A stretch of DNA of 64,000 nucleotides from contig JAHDVF020001325.1 in assembly GCA_022606425.2 (NCBI GenBank), positions 1,984,001 through 2,048,000 of the forward strand. Reading direction: 5' to 3'. The stretch is from Lepidostoma basale (Eukaryota > Arthropoda > Insecta > Trichoptera > Lepidostomatidae). Positions within the stretch are counted from its first letter, which is position 1. The number at the start of each line of letters is the position of its first letter. The position numbers were made by a program, and so were the translations under genes. The notes below the pieces were generated by a model. That model saw only the letters and a list, made by a program, of their open reading frames with translations, was not told where the DNA came from and ran no database searches. This document shows positions 53,368 through 63,799 of the stretch, piece by piece.

Positions 53368-53965
53368 ATATAATTTTCAATCTGTGTATGATAGTGTGTC
53401 GAATGAAAATATAAGAAGTGAATGCGGTGTGAATGATAGTGTTATGAACAAAATAATGAAAGGATCATTCACGTTTCGTTTTATATTTTATTTTGTTATT
53501 TTATTTTATATCATTGTATTTTATATTATTTGTTTTAGATTTATTTTGTGGATGTTGGAAGATCGAAGTGTGCGCGGGAGATGCCTATTGGTGGCGATGA
53601 GGTTCGCAACCCATCACACCGCGTCTCCCGCGGGGCGAAAAGAGAAGGATGGAGTGCCACATCGGTTAAAGTGTGACAGTCCATTCTTTCTGCCTACCCT
53701 TTCGGGGAGACGGCGTGATGGTTAGTTAGTTAGTTAGTTATCATTAATATGGTTTGGACACATGGAAAAAAAAATTAAAAAGTTTATTTTAATCGTGTAA
53801 ATGGAACTAGAAATAGAGGAAGACGAGGAAAACGTGGCACGATCAAATAAATCAAATATTGAATATCGGCCACGTGAGGGATCAGAAAAATCGACGCGCG
53901 TGCATGCCACGATGTCTGAAAGTTGAGGATACCAGATAAATATGTCAGGAAAGAAAAGTGTGGAA
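53368..53965 (+). mobile_element. Type 1 LINE 3' part, split by a second type 1 tail
   Basis: Left piece 53368-53469: ctgtgtatgatagtgtgtcg, agtgaatgcggtgtgaatga, atgaacaaaataatgaaagg. Right piece from 53740: atcattaatatggtttggac, gaggaagacgaggaaaacgt, atcggccacgtgagggatca, gaaaagtgtggaagtccatt. Without the insert the two join as the normal RWFGH coding region. Confidence 0.85.
53470..53739 (+). mobile_element. Type 1 LINE 3' end (subtype b), recent insertion
   Basis: From cacgtttcgttttatatttt through ggatgttggaagatcgaagt, gaggttcgcaacccatcaca and cctaccctttcggggagacg to gttagttagttagttagtt. Flanked by atcatt (53464-53469 and 53740-53745). Nearly identical to 7536-7753. Confidence 0.85.
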
Positions 53966-54410
53966 GTCCATTCTTTCAACTGTTTTCTCCTGACATACCT
54001 CTCGCACTTTCTCTATACATCGTGACACCCACGCTCGTCATTTTTCCAACTTCGAAATTTGGTCATGCCATGTTTCCCTCAATTCTTTTTTCAATTCACA
54101 TTGCTTGCATATGACTTCTTAACCATTCATTCCATACGAGTACACCAACTTAATTACCCGTTCTTATTTTCCTAAAAAGCAAAAATTAATTTTACGTTTC
54201 GTTTTATACCATCGTTCGGTATTTTGTAGTCACTTTTGATTTTTTTCAACCTGCATTTTCCAATTTCAAGTTTCACTATGTATTGTCATCTTTGCTTAAA
54301 TGGATGTATTTCTATTGTCAGTAATGGCTCTAAGTGGACCATTTAATTTATTCTAAGTACCAACCTTTCTCTCGAAACTTCATTAAACTCATTAGATTCG
54401 CCATTTTTAG
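53966..54410 (-). mobile_element. Type 1 LINE fragment
   Basis: Abuts the plus-strand copy. cctgacatacctctcgcact, acatcgtgacacccacgctc, ttggtcatgccatgtttccc, atttctattgtcagtaatgg and accaacctttctctcgaaac follow the type 1 order over a long, heavily mutated stretch that reaches the SDVERRVG region. Confidence 0.75.
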
Positions 54411-55394
54411 AAAAGTTAATAATATTATTTAGAAAAGTGAGTAATTTATTCGACAAAATAAACATTTTTTTTCACAACTGTATATAATGTTATATAACCA
54501 GACTGGTACGCCAAGCAACAAAATATTTTAATTTCTTTGCTTATTACGTGTATTTGTTTAAACTTGGTAAAAGTAGGCACAGAGGTATAATTTTCATTGC
54601 AGAAAGATACTTCATAACATATTGCCTTCCCCCCAAGTAAGACGTAAAGGTTATTAAATCGTTTTTATACATTTTTGAATAATTTATTCAAGTGTTACTG
54701 AGAGCTCTTTTTCCTTTCTTAAGATAAAAAAAGGACTACACATCCTGTCAAGTGTGGAACTGGCTAGCGGACCATTATATTCCCATGCTTCAAGCCATCT
54801 TCTTTTTACTCCCATTTCTTTTGATATTACTTACGATATCATTTGCTTTCTTCGTTTTGTCACCGACACGGTCGATGGGAAGATACGTTAAAGAGAGATA
54901 AAGAGATTATGTTTCCGAATTATTCTTTAGAGAAATGTGGGCACAAAAAAGTTTAACAGCTTTTTATAGATACATAAATATCTCAGCTCATATCGGGGTA
55001 ATTATGTATTTTCAGCGCTTCACACATTTTTTACAATATTTTTTATAACCATTTTTACGTATTTATACTAGTACAGAGTTCTTCAATAACAGTATTTTAA
55101 ATTTGTAAAAAAAAACATTTTTTTTATTTACGATAGTTTAACTACCTTATTGCATTGCACAAGGTTTTTTTTCTAAACATTTTGTTAAAGTTTCAAATAT
55201 GAATTTACTTATCCGATTTTTTTCAATATGTAATATTTTATTTATGTATAATAATATAAAACACAATTTAAAACACAAAAGTGTTTTTATATGTATCAGT
55301 AGTTATAATTCTTTGTTTTTATAAGAATCAATTGTAGAGGTTAAAGAACTTTCTATCAATTATTGATGCTATGTAATAATTGATATGAATAATA
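54411..55394. other. Unassigned AT-rich sequence
   Basis: No gene or repeat partner is recognised. Confidence 0.45.
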
Positions 55395-55560
55395 TGTTTG
55401 TATGTATTCTAAAGTTTCATTTAATTATATGGGAATGACATGTTTCGTCTTGTCATTCATATAAAATTAAATAAAACGTCTAGAAAACAGACGTGTTCAT
55501 TCATATTAATTATTTGATATGGAGTTTTTCACAATTCTTCAAGAAACAATAAATAGATTC
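55395..55560. mobile_element. Family D foldback, hairpin deleted
   Basis: Left tatgggaatgacatgtttcg; then directly tcttgtcattcatataaaat, aaaacgtctagaaaacagac, attcatattaattatttgat and atggagtttttcaca, ending near cttcaagaaacaataaat. Confidence 0.65.
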
Positions 55561-56464
55561 TGTATAAGTTATAATAAGATCGTATTGAATATTATTCAAT
55601 TTAAAATTAAAATGGTTGAATTTAGATCATTTATATAAAATGAAAACATTTATATATAAAATGAGTTAAAAAACGTTATTCAACAAAATTGTTTCAGAAA
55701 CGTATTCCTCCCCTTGTGGATGTCCAAAATTGGTCCAATAAAAATAATTCTTGCGATCGCGTCAAAAAGAAACTACAGCATAAAGGTTTGACAGTTGAAA
55801 ACGGTTAATGGATCAAGTGACACATCCGGATTTTTTTATCTCATAAATACTCCTTCCTATAGAAAATAAGGTCCATTTGCTACAGCGGAGGCTGGGAACA
55901 AACACTCGCAATAGTAATTAAATTATTTTTCATTTTACCTTATTAGGAGGCGGGGTAGGATTTATGAAGTAATTTGAATGTTATTAAGACTGTAACAGTA
56001 TCATTTATTTCCTTGTTGATAAAAAAATCTTTAGTGAAATGTTTTCGAACAGGAAATGACATTTTTTGTTCCCTTACTTTTACGTTGTTATGAAATTCAT
56101 CATTACTCTCGTCTCTAAATTATATTACAATTCGTATTTTCAATCTGTGATACTACGCAATAAAGTTTACCTATACCTAGTATTTATAATATTCCTGGTA
56201 TTATATAATATTTTACAAATATTTATCCTCTGTTTCGATAATTACATCAAATATTATGATTGTATTAAGCAAACATAATAAGAACGAAATTAAAAAAACT
56301 CCCAAAATTCTCCATATTAATATATTAATGTTTTTTTATGTCTTGATACGTTGTTTATAAAGAAAAAGTTGTGATGTATATATTTGATTTTATTCCACTT
56401 GTTCTTTTAGTTTATATCGGTTTCAACAGCTTATTTATATTAAAAAAATATATTTATACACTTT
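55561..56464. other. Unassigned AT-rich sequence
   Basis: No gene or repeat partner is recognised. Confidence 0.45.
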
Positions 56465-56625
56465 TAATTAGTTTTTTCATCACTTTATTTCGTTAACCGG
56501 TATCGCTCCCGCTAGAGTTTCGCCAGAAGAAGTACGAAGCTCTGGCAGGACCGAAACCGGTCGGCAGTAACATAATAAAGTGGTAGAAAAACTAATAAAA
56601 GTGTTTTAATATTATTTTATAAATT
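56465..56625. mobile_element. Family F foldback element
   Basis: Left taattagttttttcatcact, ttatttcgttaaccggtatc, gctcccgctagagtttcgcc. Right cgaagctctggcaggaccga, aaccggtcggcagtaacata, ataaagtggtagaaaaacta, aaaagtgttttaat. GAA ACCGGU C is kept; the core is not. Confidence 0.7.
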
Positions 56626-58984
56626 TTAATTATACGAGTATATTAAAAATAAACTCTTCTCTTTTAATATCTCGTATGTTTACATGCGTTTCACTAAGTT
56701 GCATTATGTTAAAAATTATATTTTACAGTGTCAATTTTGTATGTTTGTCTGTAGAATGAGAAATTATTTGAGCATAATTGGTGTTTTTTCTCCTCGTTCC
56801 TTGTTTCTTTTTCCTGCTTCTTCAACATTTTGGATTTACTATTCAATATGTGTATGAATATTCAATATGCAACGAATTTTCAGTCTTCCAATATGATAGT
56901 GTGATAAACTTAATGTTTTTTTATGTACATTGTCGTGAAATGTATAAATTCATTTGGAGCATATAATAAGTTGAACATATTTTTTATATTTTTAGGTATA
57001 CGAAATATTTTATTAAAACTGTATTTAATTACAAGTAAAATAATTTTAGTTTTTTAATATAAATGCTGCTTTTTTATAATGGCATATCTATTTAATTAGG
57101 TGCTGCAATATATTATTTATTAACAAGATGCATTCAAACAACATAACGAGGTTTTTATTGGCGCATATTATTCAAATATTGGATAACGTATCCATCAGCG
57201 CTGCATATAAGCAAACATTTTTGTTCAAGGTTTGATTTTTTTCCGTTATATCAAATGCCGATGTCGAATTTTCGTGCAAGGCTACTGCAGTAATTACGTA
57301 TTCACATTTACAAAATTAATATTACAATACGAACTGCTAGACTGTGTATTTATAGCAAGTACCTTCCTACTTAAAACATACATTGTCATGATGTAAACAA
57401 AATTGCTGTTCTTATCTTTTAAGAGAACAATAAGCGTTTATACAATAGTCTCTTAGACATAATTTTTTTATCGTGTATTGAATCAATCCTTTTATTTTTT
57501 AGATTGTGATTCTTTTAATCGAGAACATTAAGTGAAATAAAAAAATGAATTCACACCACTTTGCATATAAAATGAAATATGGCGTCAGGCAACGCTGAAC
57601 TTACCTAAAATATTAAATCTACAGGTTGTGTAAATCCGTAACGTGTTGTTATTTTAATATATATTTTTTAAATTTAAACTGTATTTTTTCTCAACCAAAT
57701 TAATTTGTATTTATATAAAGTAAAATTATAATGAATAGTTCTTGCATGTAAATAATAATGCATACAAATATAACATACGTTTTCTAGGCACTGTCTTAAA
57801 ACCAAAAAGTTAAGCCTCTCTTCCAAGAAAGCCATTGGCACAACCTGGGTATTTCTGAATTACCAAATCAAGAAGAAGTTGAGGGCTCTTCTTTGTTATA
57901 TATTTTAGAGAATGGACTATTTTTTGAGGAAGGAAGAAATAAGAAGAGCATAACCTGTGAAGGGTGGGACCATCAAGTGTCAGGGGATAGATATATACAA
58001 TATCCTGCAAAAGGCTGTTCTGTTCGGAGTAATGTCAGGAGTAAAGGATCAGAGGAGGAATGTAACGTCTCATAATTACATTTTTTTTTATCACGATTGA
58101 AATTTCGTTTGACAATATGACATTTAGGGAATCACCATGTAATGCCAGCAATTTATTGTGAATTCATCTCATCTCATGCATGTAAACTTGTACCAAGCAA
58201 CCAGTTGTTAATGTCTCTCTGTATTATCAACCCTCTGTGTTTAATTAGAGTCCAGCTATTCCATTAATTTAGAAAATTACACGTTATCCCACAAGGCAAC
58301 AGTTCCAACAAGGCACACAAACCGTATTATCATTTATAATAGAAACGAAACTTTGTTGTTTATTTTGAGTTAACCCTAAAATAATACCGCGTCACTCAAA
58401 CCAGAGCTTACACCGTATCGAAAGTCTTCCCATAATACGTGGGGCCTAGGACATAGCCCACTTTAAATTGCACAACAGAAATTCATTTAGGGTCAAATTA
58501 AAAATAGTTTTTTTGCTGTACCGCACAAAATATTGCAGTGAGCTTTTGTTACAACCCTTTTTGTTTCATTTTCATACTTTATCCGAGCGAATATCGTTTC
58601 GTGTTCGCGGTGCAGCTATGTTTAGAATAAAAGAAAAATACACAACGCTTGTCTAGTGGAACAATTTGCATTTAATTTCGTGTGTTTATTTGTTTTTTAT
58701 TATCATACATAATGTTATCCGCAAATTCTATTAACAATCGCGTACCTAACCTTTAGCAAGGAACGCCGGACTATGGTGAGTTGCGGTTACATAATGGTTT
58801 GGTACTAAACAAACAAAAAAATAACAAACTTTTTTGTATACACACTGTGCCCATTCACAAGAGGGGTTAAAACCCTTGATTTGATATTAAACAAAAGGTG
58901 TTTTTACCATCATGCCAAAAGTTTTATTATTTTTATTTTACGATCGGGTTTCACTGAATTAAAAACTGTGTGTCTATTGATTAT
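56626..58984. other. Unassigned sequence
   Basis: Mostly AT-rich. Block 57790-58080 is less AT-rich and has open frames on both strands (57893-58075 plus, 57810-58010 minus) plus an alternative plus frame reading QGIDIYNILQKAVLFGVMSG. It may be a decayed coding relic, but no family could be named. Confidence 0.4.
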
Positions 58985-59190
58985 TATTACTTTAAAAAAA
59001 TAAACTTTAGCGTTTACACTGTAAAATTCTATAATGACGATTTTTTATGAATTGAAATACTTTTTTCCACCTTTGAGTTTATTTTTCTCGACATGTTTCG
59101 AAGGTACACCTTCATCATCGGGAGAACGATCTAAACTGATATGTATTTTCTATATAAATTGAACGATATAAACTGATATAAATTATATTT
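58985..59190. mobile_element. Family A half element
   Basis: Outer module ttagcgtttacactgtaaaa then tataatgacgattttttatg, ccacctttgagtttattttt, ctcgacatgtttcgaaggta and caccttcatcatcgggagaa. The right arm is replaced by repeats of cgatataaactgatata. Confidence 0.75.
59085..59126 (-). ncRNA. Hammerhead-ribozyme-like hairpin, family A
   Basis: Minus strand: UUCUC (stem I), CCGAUGA (core, with C in place of the conserved U), U, GAAGGU GU ACCUUC (six-pair stem II), GAA, ACAUGU, C of GUC, GAGAA (stem I partner, five pairs). Stem I and II sequences differ completely from family B yet pair in the same positions. The C in the core predicts reduced or no activity. Confidence 0.4.
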
Positions 59191-59204
59191 AATTTGAAAT
59201 TATT

Positions 59205-59570
59205 TGGGTAGGCAGAGAGAATGTACCGCTACACTACTCCATCCTGGTATACCTCTCTAGCTTTCTCCACATTCATACAACGAGTCATGTCGAGCTGGAT
59301 CCATTCTCTCGATGTGGTCCCTCCATAATCGTCTTCTCTGCCTACTCCATCTCACTATATCTTCAATTTTGCAGGATTTGCGAATTTCTTCATTGGGTAT
59401 CCTATCTCTAAGGGTTCTCCTCACAATAGGTCGCAATGTTCTCACTTCTGCTACTCTTAAGATATGTTTTATTCTGGCTCTTGCTTCGATTCCGTAGGTC
59501 ATTATGGGCCTGATGCATGTTTTATAAATTCTTAATTTATTTGCTTTCCACTAGCATATGCTTATTGTCC
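59205..59570 (-). mobile_element. Type 2-like LINE fragment joined to a type 1 end
   Basis: 59205-59285 matches the type 1 3' region (gggtaggcagagagaatgta, ttctccacattcatacaacg). From 59286 the minus strand encodes MTYGIEARARIKHILRVAEV, RTLRDRIPNEEIRKSCKIED and IVRWSRQRRRLWRDHIERMD in one open run (59502-59257). Either a recombinant LINE or two insertions meeting. Confidence 0.8.
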
Positions 59571-59714
59571 CAGACAGTGTCCCTTAGGCGTCCGGAGATA
59601 ACTGCAACTTTATCAGTCTATTTTTTAACTTCATTGTATAGATCGCTGCAACTAGATATCTGAACTTCGTGACCTGTTCTATGGGTATATAACTGTTACT
59701 AAAATACATAAATA

Positions 59715-59885
59715 TTGATGTCCAGTCATCTCTCCTCTCCATCTCTTCGGCGGCCTTCCTGGTAATCTCTTGCTGCTTGGGTTTTCATGTTTAACAATTT
59801 TTGCAATTCTTGTATTCTCCATGCGGTCCACGTGGTCTCTCCAAAAGCGACTTCTGCTTCTTCCCCATCTCACTACGTCTTCAAC
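59715..59885 (-). mobile_element. Type 2-like LINE fragment
   Basis: The minus strand encodes EDVVRWGRSRSRFWRDHVDR, MENTRIAKIVKHE and KRLPGRPPKRWRGEMTG in an open run. It overlaps the same protein region as 59286-59350, so it is a second insertion rather than a continuation. Confidence 0.85.
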
Positions 59886-60294
59886 ACCACATTATCAAAT
59901 ATCAATTTTATTTTTTAATAAAAAAGTGTACTGTTAAACGAGCAAGTGTGAAATTCAATTTGTGTCAGTTTTGTGTGAAATAACATAATTTTCTGTTACA
60001 ATAACGGGCGTTGCGGTCAGTACGCAACATGTAAATCATGTACCACATACCATACGCCTGTCTCAAGACCGCAAGAGTCAGTGGTTTTGACGCGTGCGAC
60101 TATCGTAGATCCGCGATCCTTCTCGCATTATCCACAACACGTGTTCGAGCCACGTGACGTAATACTTTAATATAATACTCTACGTGAGAGCCATAAAGTC
60201 TTAAGCGATTTTTTGTCCGAAATGAGTTACTGTGATGAATTTAGATTTACAACTTGTTTTAAATGCATCTAAAGCATTTTTCTGTATTAACGGT
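59886..60294. other. Unassigned; GC-richer patch 60000-60170
   Basis: The patch (gggcgttgcggtcagtacgc, gacgcgtgcgactatcgtag) is unique, with no frame of note. Confidence 0.4.
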
Positions 60295-60758
60295 TGCTTC
60301 TTACTAACCCTCTTAACCCTTATGTATGGAAGTGAAACTTGGAATTGGCAGAAGAAGGATGAAAGTATCACTAATAATAATGTAGGATAGATGAAAAACA
60401 ATGTGTGAGAGAATAACTTATTGTAAGGCGCATGAATGCGTCCTTAATAAAATAAAGAAGGAGTCGCTTAAATGGTTTGGACATATGGAACGAACGGATG
60501 AGGGAAGAATAGTTAAAAATATATACACAAGATGTGTGAATAGGTAGGTCAAGGAAGACATCGTATGATCAAACTAATCAATTACTGAAAGGCGGCCATG
60601 TTCGAAGTACTGACAAAGGACGAGCATGCGTGTCATAGTGTGTGAATGTAGAAAATGCACGAGAGTTATGTCAGAATAGACAAGTGTTGCGGTCCATCCT
60701 TTCTGCTTAACCCTCCGGGGAAACGGTGCGATGGTTAGTTAATTAGTAAGTTAGTTCT
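60295..60758 (+). mobile_element. Type 1 LINE 3' part with tail
   Basis: acccttatgtatggaagtga, cttggaattggcagaagaag, ttaaatggtttggacatatg, gaacgaacggatgagggaag, tcctttctgcttaaccctcc, tail gttagttaattagtaagtta. All in plus orientation with several frameshifts. Confidence 0.85.
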
Positions 60759-60799
60759 TACTCTAATATTTTCTGTATGCTCGATAGACTTTGCTATAG

Positions 60800-61105
60800 A
60801 TAGACTATATGATTAATTTGATCATGTCATGTTTTCCTTGATCTTTCACGGCTTATCTTTCCACTCACAATGCTTGTATTCTCTCGTCCATTCGTACCAT
60901 ATGTAAAAAACATCTCAGGGATCCTTATTTTAATTTTAGATTTGATTCAATCATCTGCTTTACATTCATTCCTTATTTCTTCGTTCGGTATTCTATCATG
61001 TATCGTTTTTCCGTACGTTCTTCTCAGATATCTCATTTCTGCAGCATTCATCATACTTTCATTTTTTTGTCAGCTCCAAGCTTCACTTCTTTACATAAGG
61101 GTAAA
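60800..61105 (-). mobile_element. Type 1 LINE fragment
   Basis: gatcatgtcatgttttcctt, ttcgttcggtattctatcat, cgttcttctcagatatctca, ttgtcagctccaagcttcac. The minus strand corresponds to the YGSEAWSWQ, SLRRMCGKT and RIPNE region. Lies tail to tail with 60295-60758. Confidence 0.8.
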
Positions 61106-61600
61106 TCGTTATGTAAGCAATTATTTGTAATGAATTAATAAAAAAAACAATACACTATGGAGTAATTAAAATACTATTTTACTTGTATGGCAGCATTCCG
61201 TTCACGTCCAACTCAGTAAATCACACTAATCCATGTTATTACATAATTACATAATTCTTTCTAGATGTGACGAGAACAGTTAGTGTTTTATTTATGTAAT
61301 GGGCCTGTAATTATTCCCAATACACCTCGCCATTACACAGTCGTGAGACTCCGCCAAATAACAGGCGTCTCTGTCATCCAGTATCAATTATGGAGAGATG
61401 AATGACAGCCTCAAAGCGGATGATTATTTTACTCTCATATTTTACGAAAGACGGCCATTGTGTTAGAATCTTTGTTTTGAAACTTTACTTTCTACGTGGG
61501 TTTGTATTCTCACCAAACTATACGCAGGGTTGGAGAAATATCTTTAAACCAAAAACCATCGGACAATACAATTTACATTAGTTTATTTTCATTTTTATTA
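61106..61600. other. Unassigned; GC-richer patch 61280-61480
   Basis: Unique sequence, no reading frame of note. Confidence 0.4.
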
Positions 61601-61720
61601 CTGTTAATTAACTATTATTATATCACAATTTCTTTTTATTCACTGCGAGTGTCGCGACAGCTGTTTCGCCAACCGATGTCGGTTGGCGAAACAGCTGTTG
61701 ATGCAAAAAAGTTCATTCCA
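61601..61720. mobile_element. Family C core palindrome
   Basis: Inside lies a perfect inverted repeat with 20 bp arms (61657-61676, acagctgtttcgccaaccga, and its complement at 61679-61698) and a 2-base centre. The arms carry the GAA ACAGCUGU part of family C and a new stem II sequence. Outer arms are mostly lost. Confidence 0.75.
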
Positions 61721-61859
61721 TGTATGGCATGTATCATAATTGCTTACGTATTGAGTATATTGTTTATCATTTAGTTTATAGTTGATCGAAAATACGAATA
61801 TAGAAAAAACGTTTGATTAACCAGCTAATAGCAGGCAAGCCAACGTTCTGAAAATATTT

Positions 61860-61985
61860 ACATTTAAAACTTCAAACCTTCGTTATCGGGAGAACGATAT
61901 TAACTTTAAGGAAAGGGGAAAAATTAACTCAAAAATGGAGCAAACGGTGTTTTAATTTTAAAAAAATACTTTTTGTAATTTTAAA
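61860..61985. mobile_element. Family A half element
   Basis: aaccttcgttatcgggagaa, cgatattaactttaagg, then aattaactcaaaaatggagc, aaacggtgttttaatttt. Hairpin partly deleted. Confidence 0.55.
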
Positions 61986-62009
61986 GTATATCAATATAAT
62001 TCGAATTGT

Positions 62010-62212
62010 TTTTCTTCCTCGTCTTGATCTAGGTCGTATTCATTATTTTGTTCATAACACCATCATTTGCACCGCATGCACTTCTTATATTTTCATTCGA
62101 CACTATCATACACAGAGTATATACACATTCGTCTAAGAGATCTCATTTCTACTACATTTATTCTACTTTCATCCTTCTTTTGCCAGTTCCATGCTTCGTT
62201 TCCATACATAAA
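62010..62212 (-). mobile_element. Type 1 LINE fragment
   Basis: attattttgttcataacacc, acacattcgtctaagagatc, tcatccttcttttgccagtt, ccatgcttcgtttccataca. The minus strand codes for the YGNEAWNWQKKDE to LRRMC segment. The first 25 bases (cttgatctaggtcgtattc) resemble 28318-28335. Confidence 0.8.
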
Positions 62213-62619
62213 AAGTTAAATCAAGATTATATAACAATGGTAAGATTTGATGAAATGAAACGTCTCTTTTAAGCTGTAATCAAATAGTTCCCTATTAAAT
62301 AGTAGACCAAAATAATTTACCTTACAATCGACGCCCCTGTAAGATTTGGAAATATATTTCGAGGTTGATTAGATTATTCCATGGCTTCGCATCCCTGGAC
62401 AAGCCGGTGCCGGCGGTATGGTATTATTAATATCGTGTGCCGTCATAGTTCATAATGCGCATCTCTTTTTTGGGTCAGTGGGAAAACAATGAGGCGAGAT
62501 AGTTGACGTAATTAAACACCCAATAAGGAGGGACTAGCGGACTCTGCATAATGCGAGCTATTACCGAGAGTGAGAATCTGTCCATTCAATAACAACGGCG
62601 CAGCGCTTATTTTTGCGAC
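62213..62619. other. Unassigned; GC-richer unique stretch 62325-62610
   Basis: ccggtgccggcggtatggta and neighbouring bases are unique in the window; no frame is supported. Confidence 0.4.
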
Positions 62620-63465
62620 TAACTAACCATTACGCCGTTTCCCGGAGGGGTAGGCAGAGAGGATGGATCATCACATTGTTCTATCCTGACATAACTCTCG
62701 CGCCTCTTCAAATCAAATCAAATCAAATCATTTTATTAACTCAAAAGACATTACAAACAGGAAAATGTTTAAGGCATCTATTAAGTACAGGTAAAATATT
62801 ATAAAAATACAACAAAGTACCAGGAACGCATTAGAGATGGTTCGACATTAGGAAGACAAAATACTTTCTAAAGTCAAGAGTATTTGTCCCTCGAACGTAC
62901 CTTCACTAATATAAAAGACGTCGATCTCCGAGGAGACCGCGTTCATCAGACTAATTGCTCTTCCCACCGGTGTCACCAGAGGCAGATTGGTTCTCTTCTA
63001 CATTCATACATCGTGACATGCACGCTCGTCAATTGTTCCTACTTCGAACATGGCCGCCATTCAGTAATTGATTAATTTGGTCATGCCATGTCTTCCTCGG
63101 CCTTCCTCGACTTCTTTTTCCATTCACGCTACTTATATATATCTTTTTAACCATTCTTCCCTCATCCATTCGTTCCATATGTCTAAACCATCTTAGTGGC
63201 CCTTTCTTGATTTTATTTATCACGCATTCATCTGCTTTACATTCCTTTCTTACTTCATCATTAGATATTCTATCATACATTGTTTTTCCGCACATCACAC
63301 CGGTGCACCATTTATTTTGTTTCCAGCTCCAACCCTTCTTCCGATATCTTTCTCCATTTTTTCATCTCTTTTAAACATGCTTCCCAGGTAGACAAATTCG
63401 GTCACTTGCTCTAATTTCTCACCGTTCACACTTATGTCACAATCATAAATCTTATAAAAAATAAA
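62620..63465 (-). mobile_element. Type 1 LINE 3' part, longest copy, split by type 3 element
   Basis: The tail complement actaactaaccattacgcc is at the left end. After the type 3 insert it continues on the minus strand with TWHDQINQLLNGGHVRSRNN, RWFRHMERMDEGRMVKK and MMCGKTMYDRISND in one open run (63298-63029). Farther up, in other frames, it reaches DIGRRVGAG and FVYLGSMF, the latter close to the end of the reverse transcriptase fold. The DGC/ADD catalytic part is absent. Confidence 0.85.
62710..62992 (-). mobile_element. Type 3 retroelement inserted in LINE
   Basis: (AAATC)n at the left is the complement of the (GATTT)n tail. Then ttttattaactcaaaagaca, gtaccaggaacgcattagag, tggttcgacattaggaagac and accggtgtcaccagaggcag. 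Flanked by ctcttc on both sides (62704-62709 and 62993-62998). Confidence 0.85.
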
Positions 63466-63584
63466 CAGTCGGAATAATAATATTAAAATATAATTTTATG
63501 AAAAATTAACAGTCGGAATTATAATATCAAAATATTTTATGAAATTATTGTATTTTCAAAATACTTTTTTTTAGAAATTTCTAC
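63466..63584. other. Unassigned AT-rich sequence
   Basis: A short diverged tandem pair, aacagtcggaataataatat, at 63465-63485 and 63507-63529. Confidence 0.4.
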
Positions 63585-63650
63585 ACTACTAAAGGGCGTG
63601 TTTGGCCCGAAACATATGTGTATAAAGTGCAAAAAATATAACGTATTTTT
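63585..63650 (+). repeat. Isolated hairpin resembling the foldback hairpins
   Basis: aaagggcgtgtttggcccga then aacatatgtgtataaagtgc. Stem GGGC/GCCC, then GAAACATATGT and TAAAGTG follow the foldback order, but the triplet base after GU is G and the core is CUACUAA. Probably a decayed relative. Confidence 0.35.
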
Positions 63651-63726
63651 TTTTAAAGATTATCATCGAGGATTTATATCAATGATATTAGAATTTATTT
63701 TATATTCTTCCATGAAGAAGGAATCT

Positions 63727-63799
63727 GGTCATGTCCAGGCTAGGACCCTAGTCCCCTGGATCAGGAGCCAAGCGTTCTATCTCCTAGACCACCACCACC
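63727..63799 (-). other. tRNA-like sequence
   Basis: On the minus strand GGTGGTG and CATGACC can pair at six of seven positions (one G-U wobble, one mismatch). TCTA GGAGA TAGA forms a D arm, CTTGG and CCAGG an anticodon stem with an 8-base loop, and CTAGG and CCTGG a T stem with a 7-base loop (GTCCTAG). Linkers are irregular and the T loop lacks the TTC motif, so a functional tRNA is unlikely. It may be a tRNA pseudogene or the head of another SINE. Confidence 0.35.

Noticed and set aside
57790..58080. Possible decayed gene with VLFGVMSGVKDQ-like reading
   Set aside because: A stop lies close upstream, the other frames are equally open, and no family was recognised. Kept only as a remark in the gap entry.
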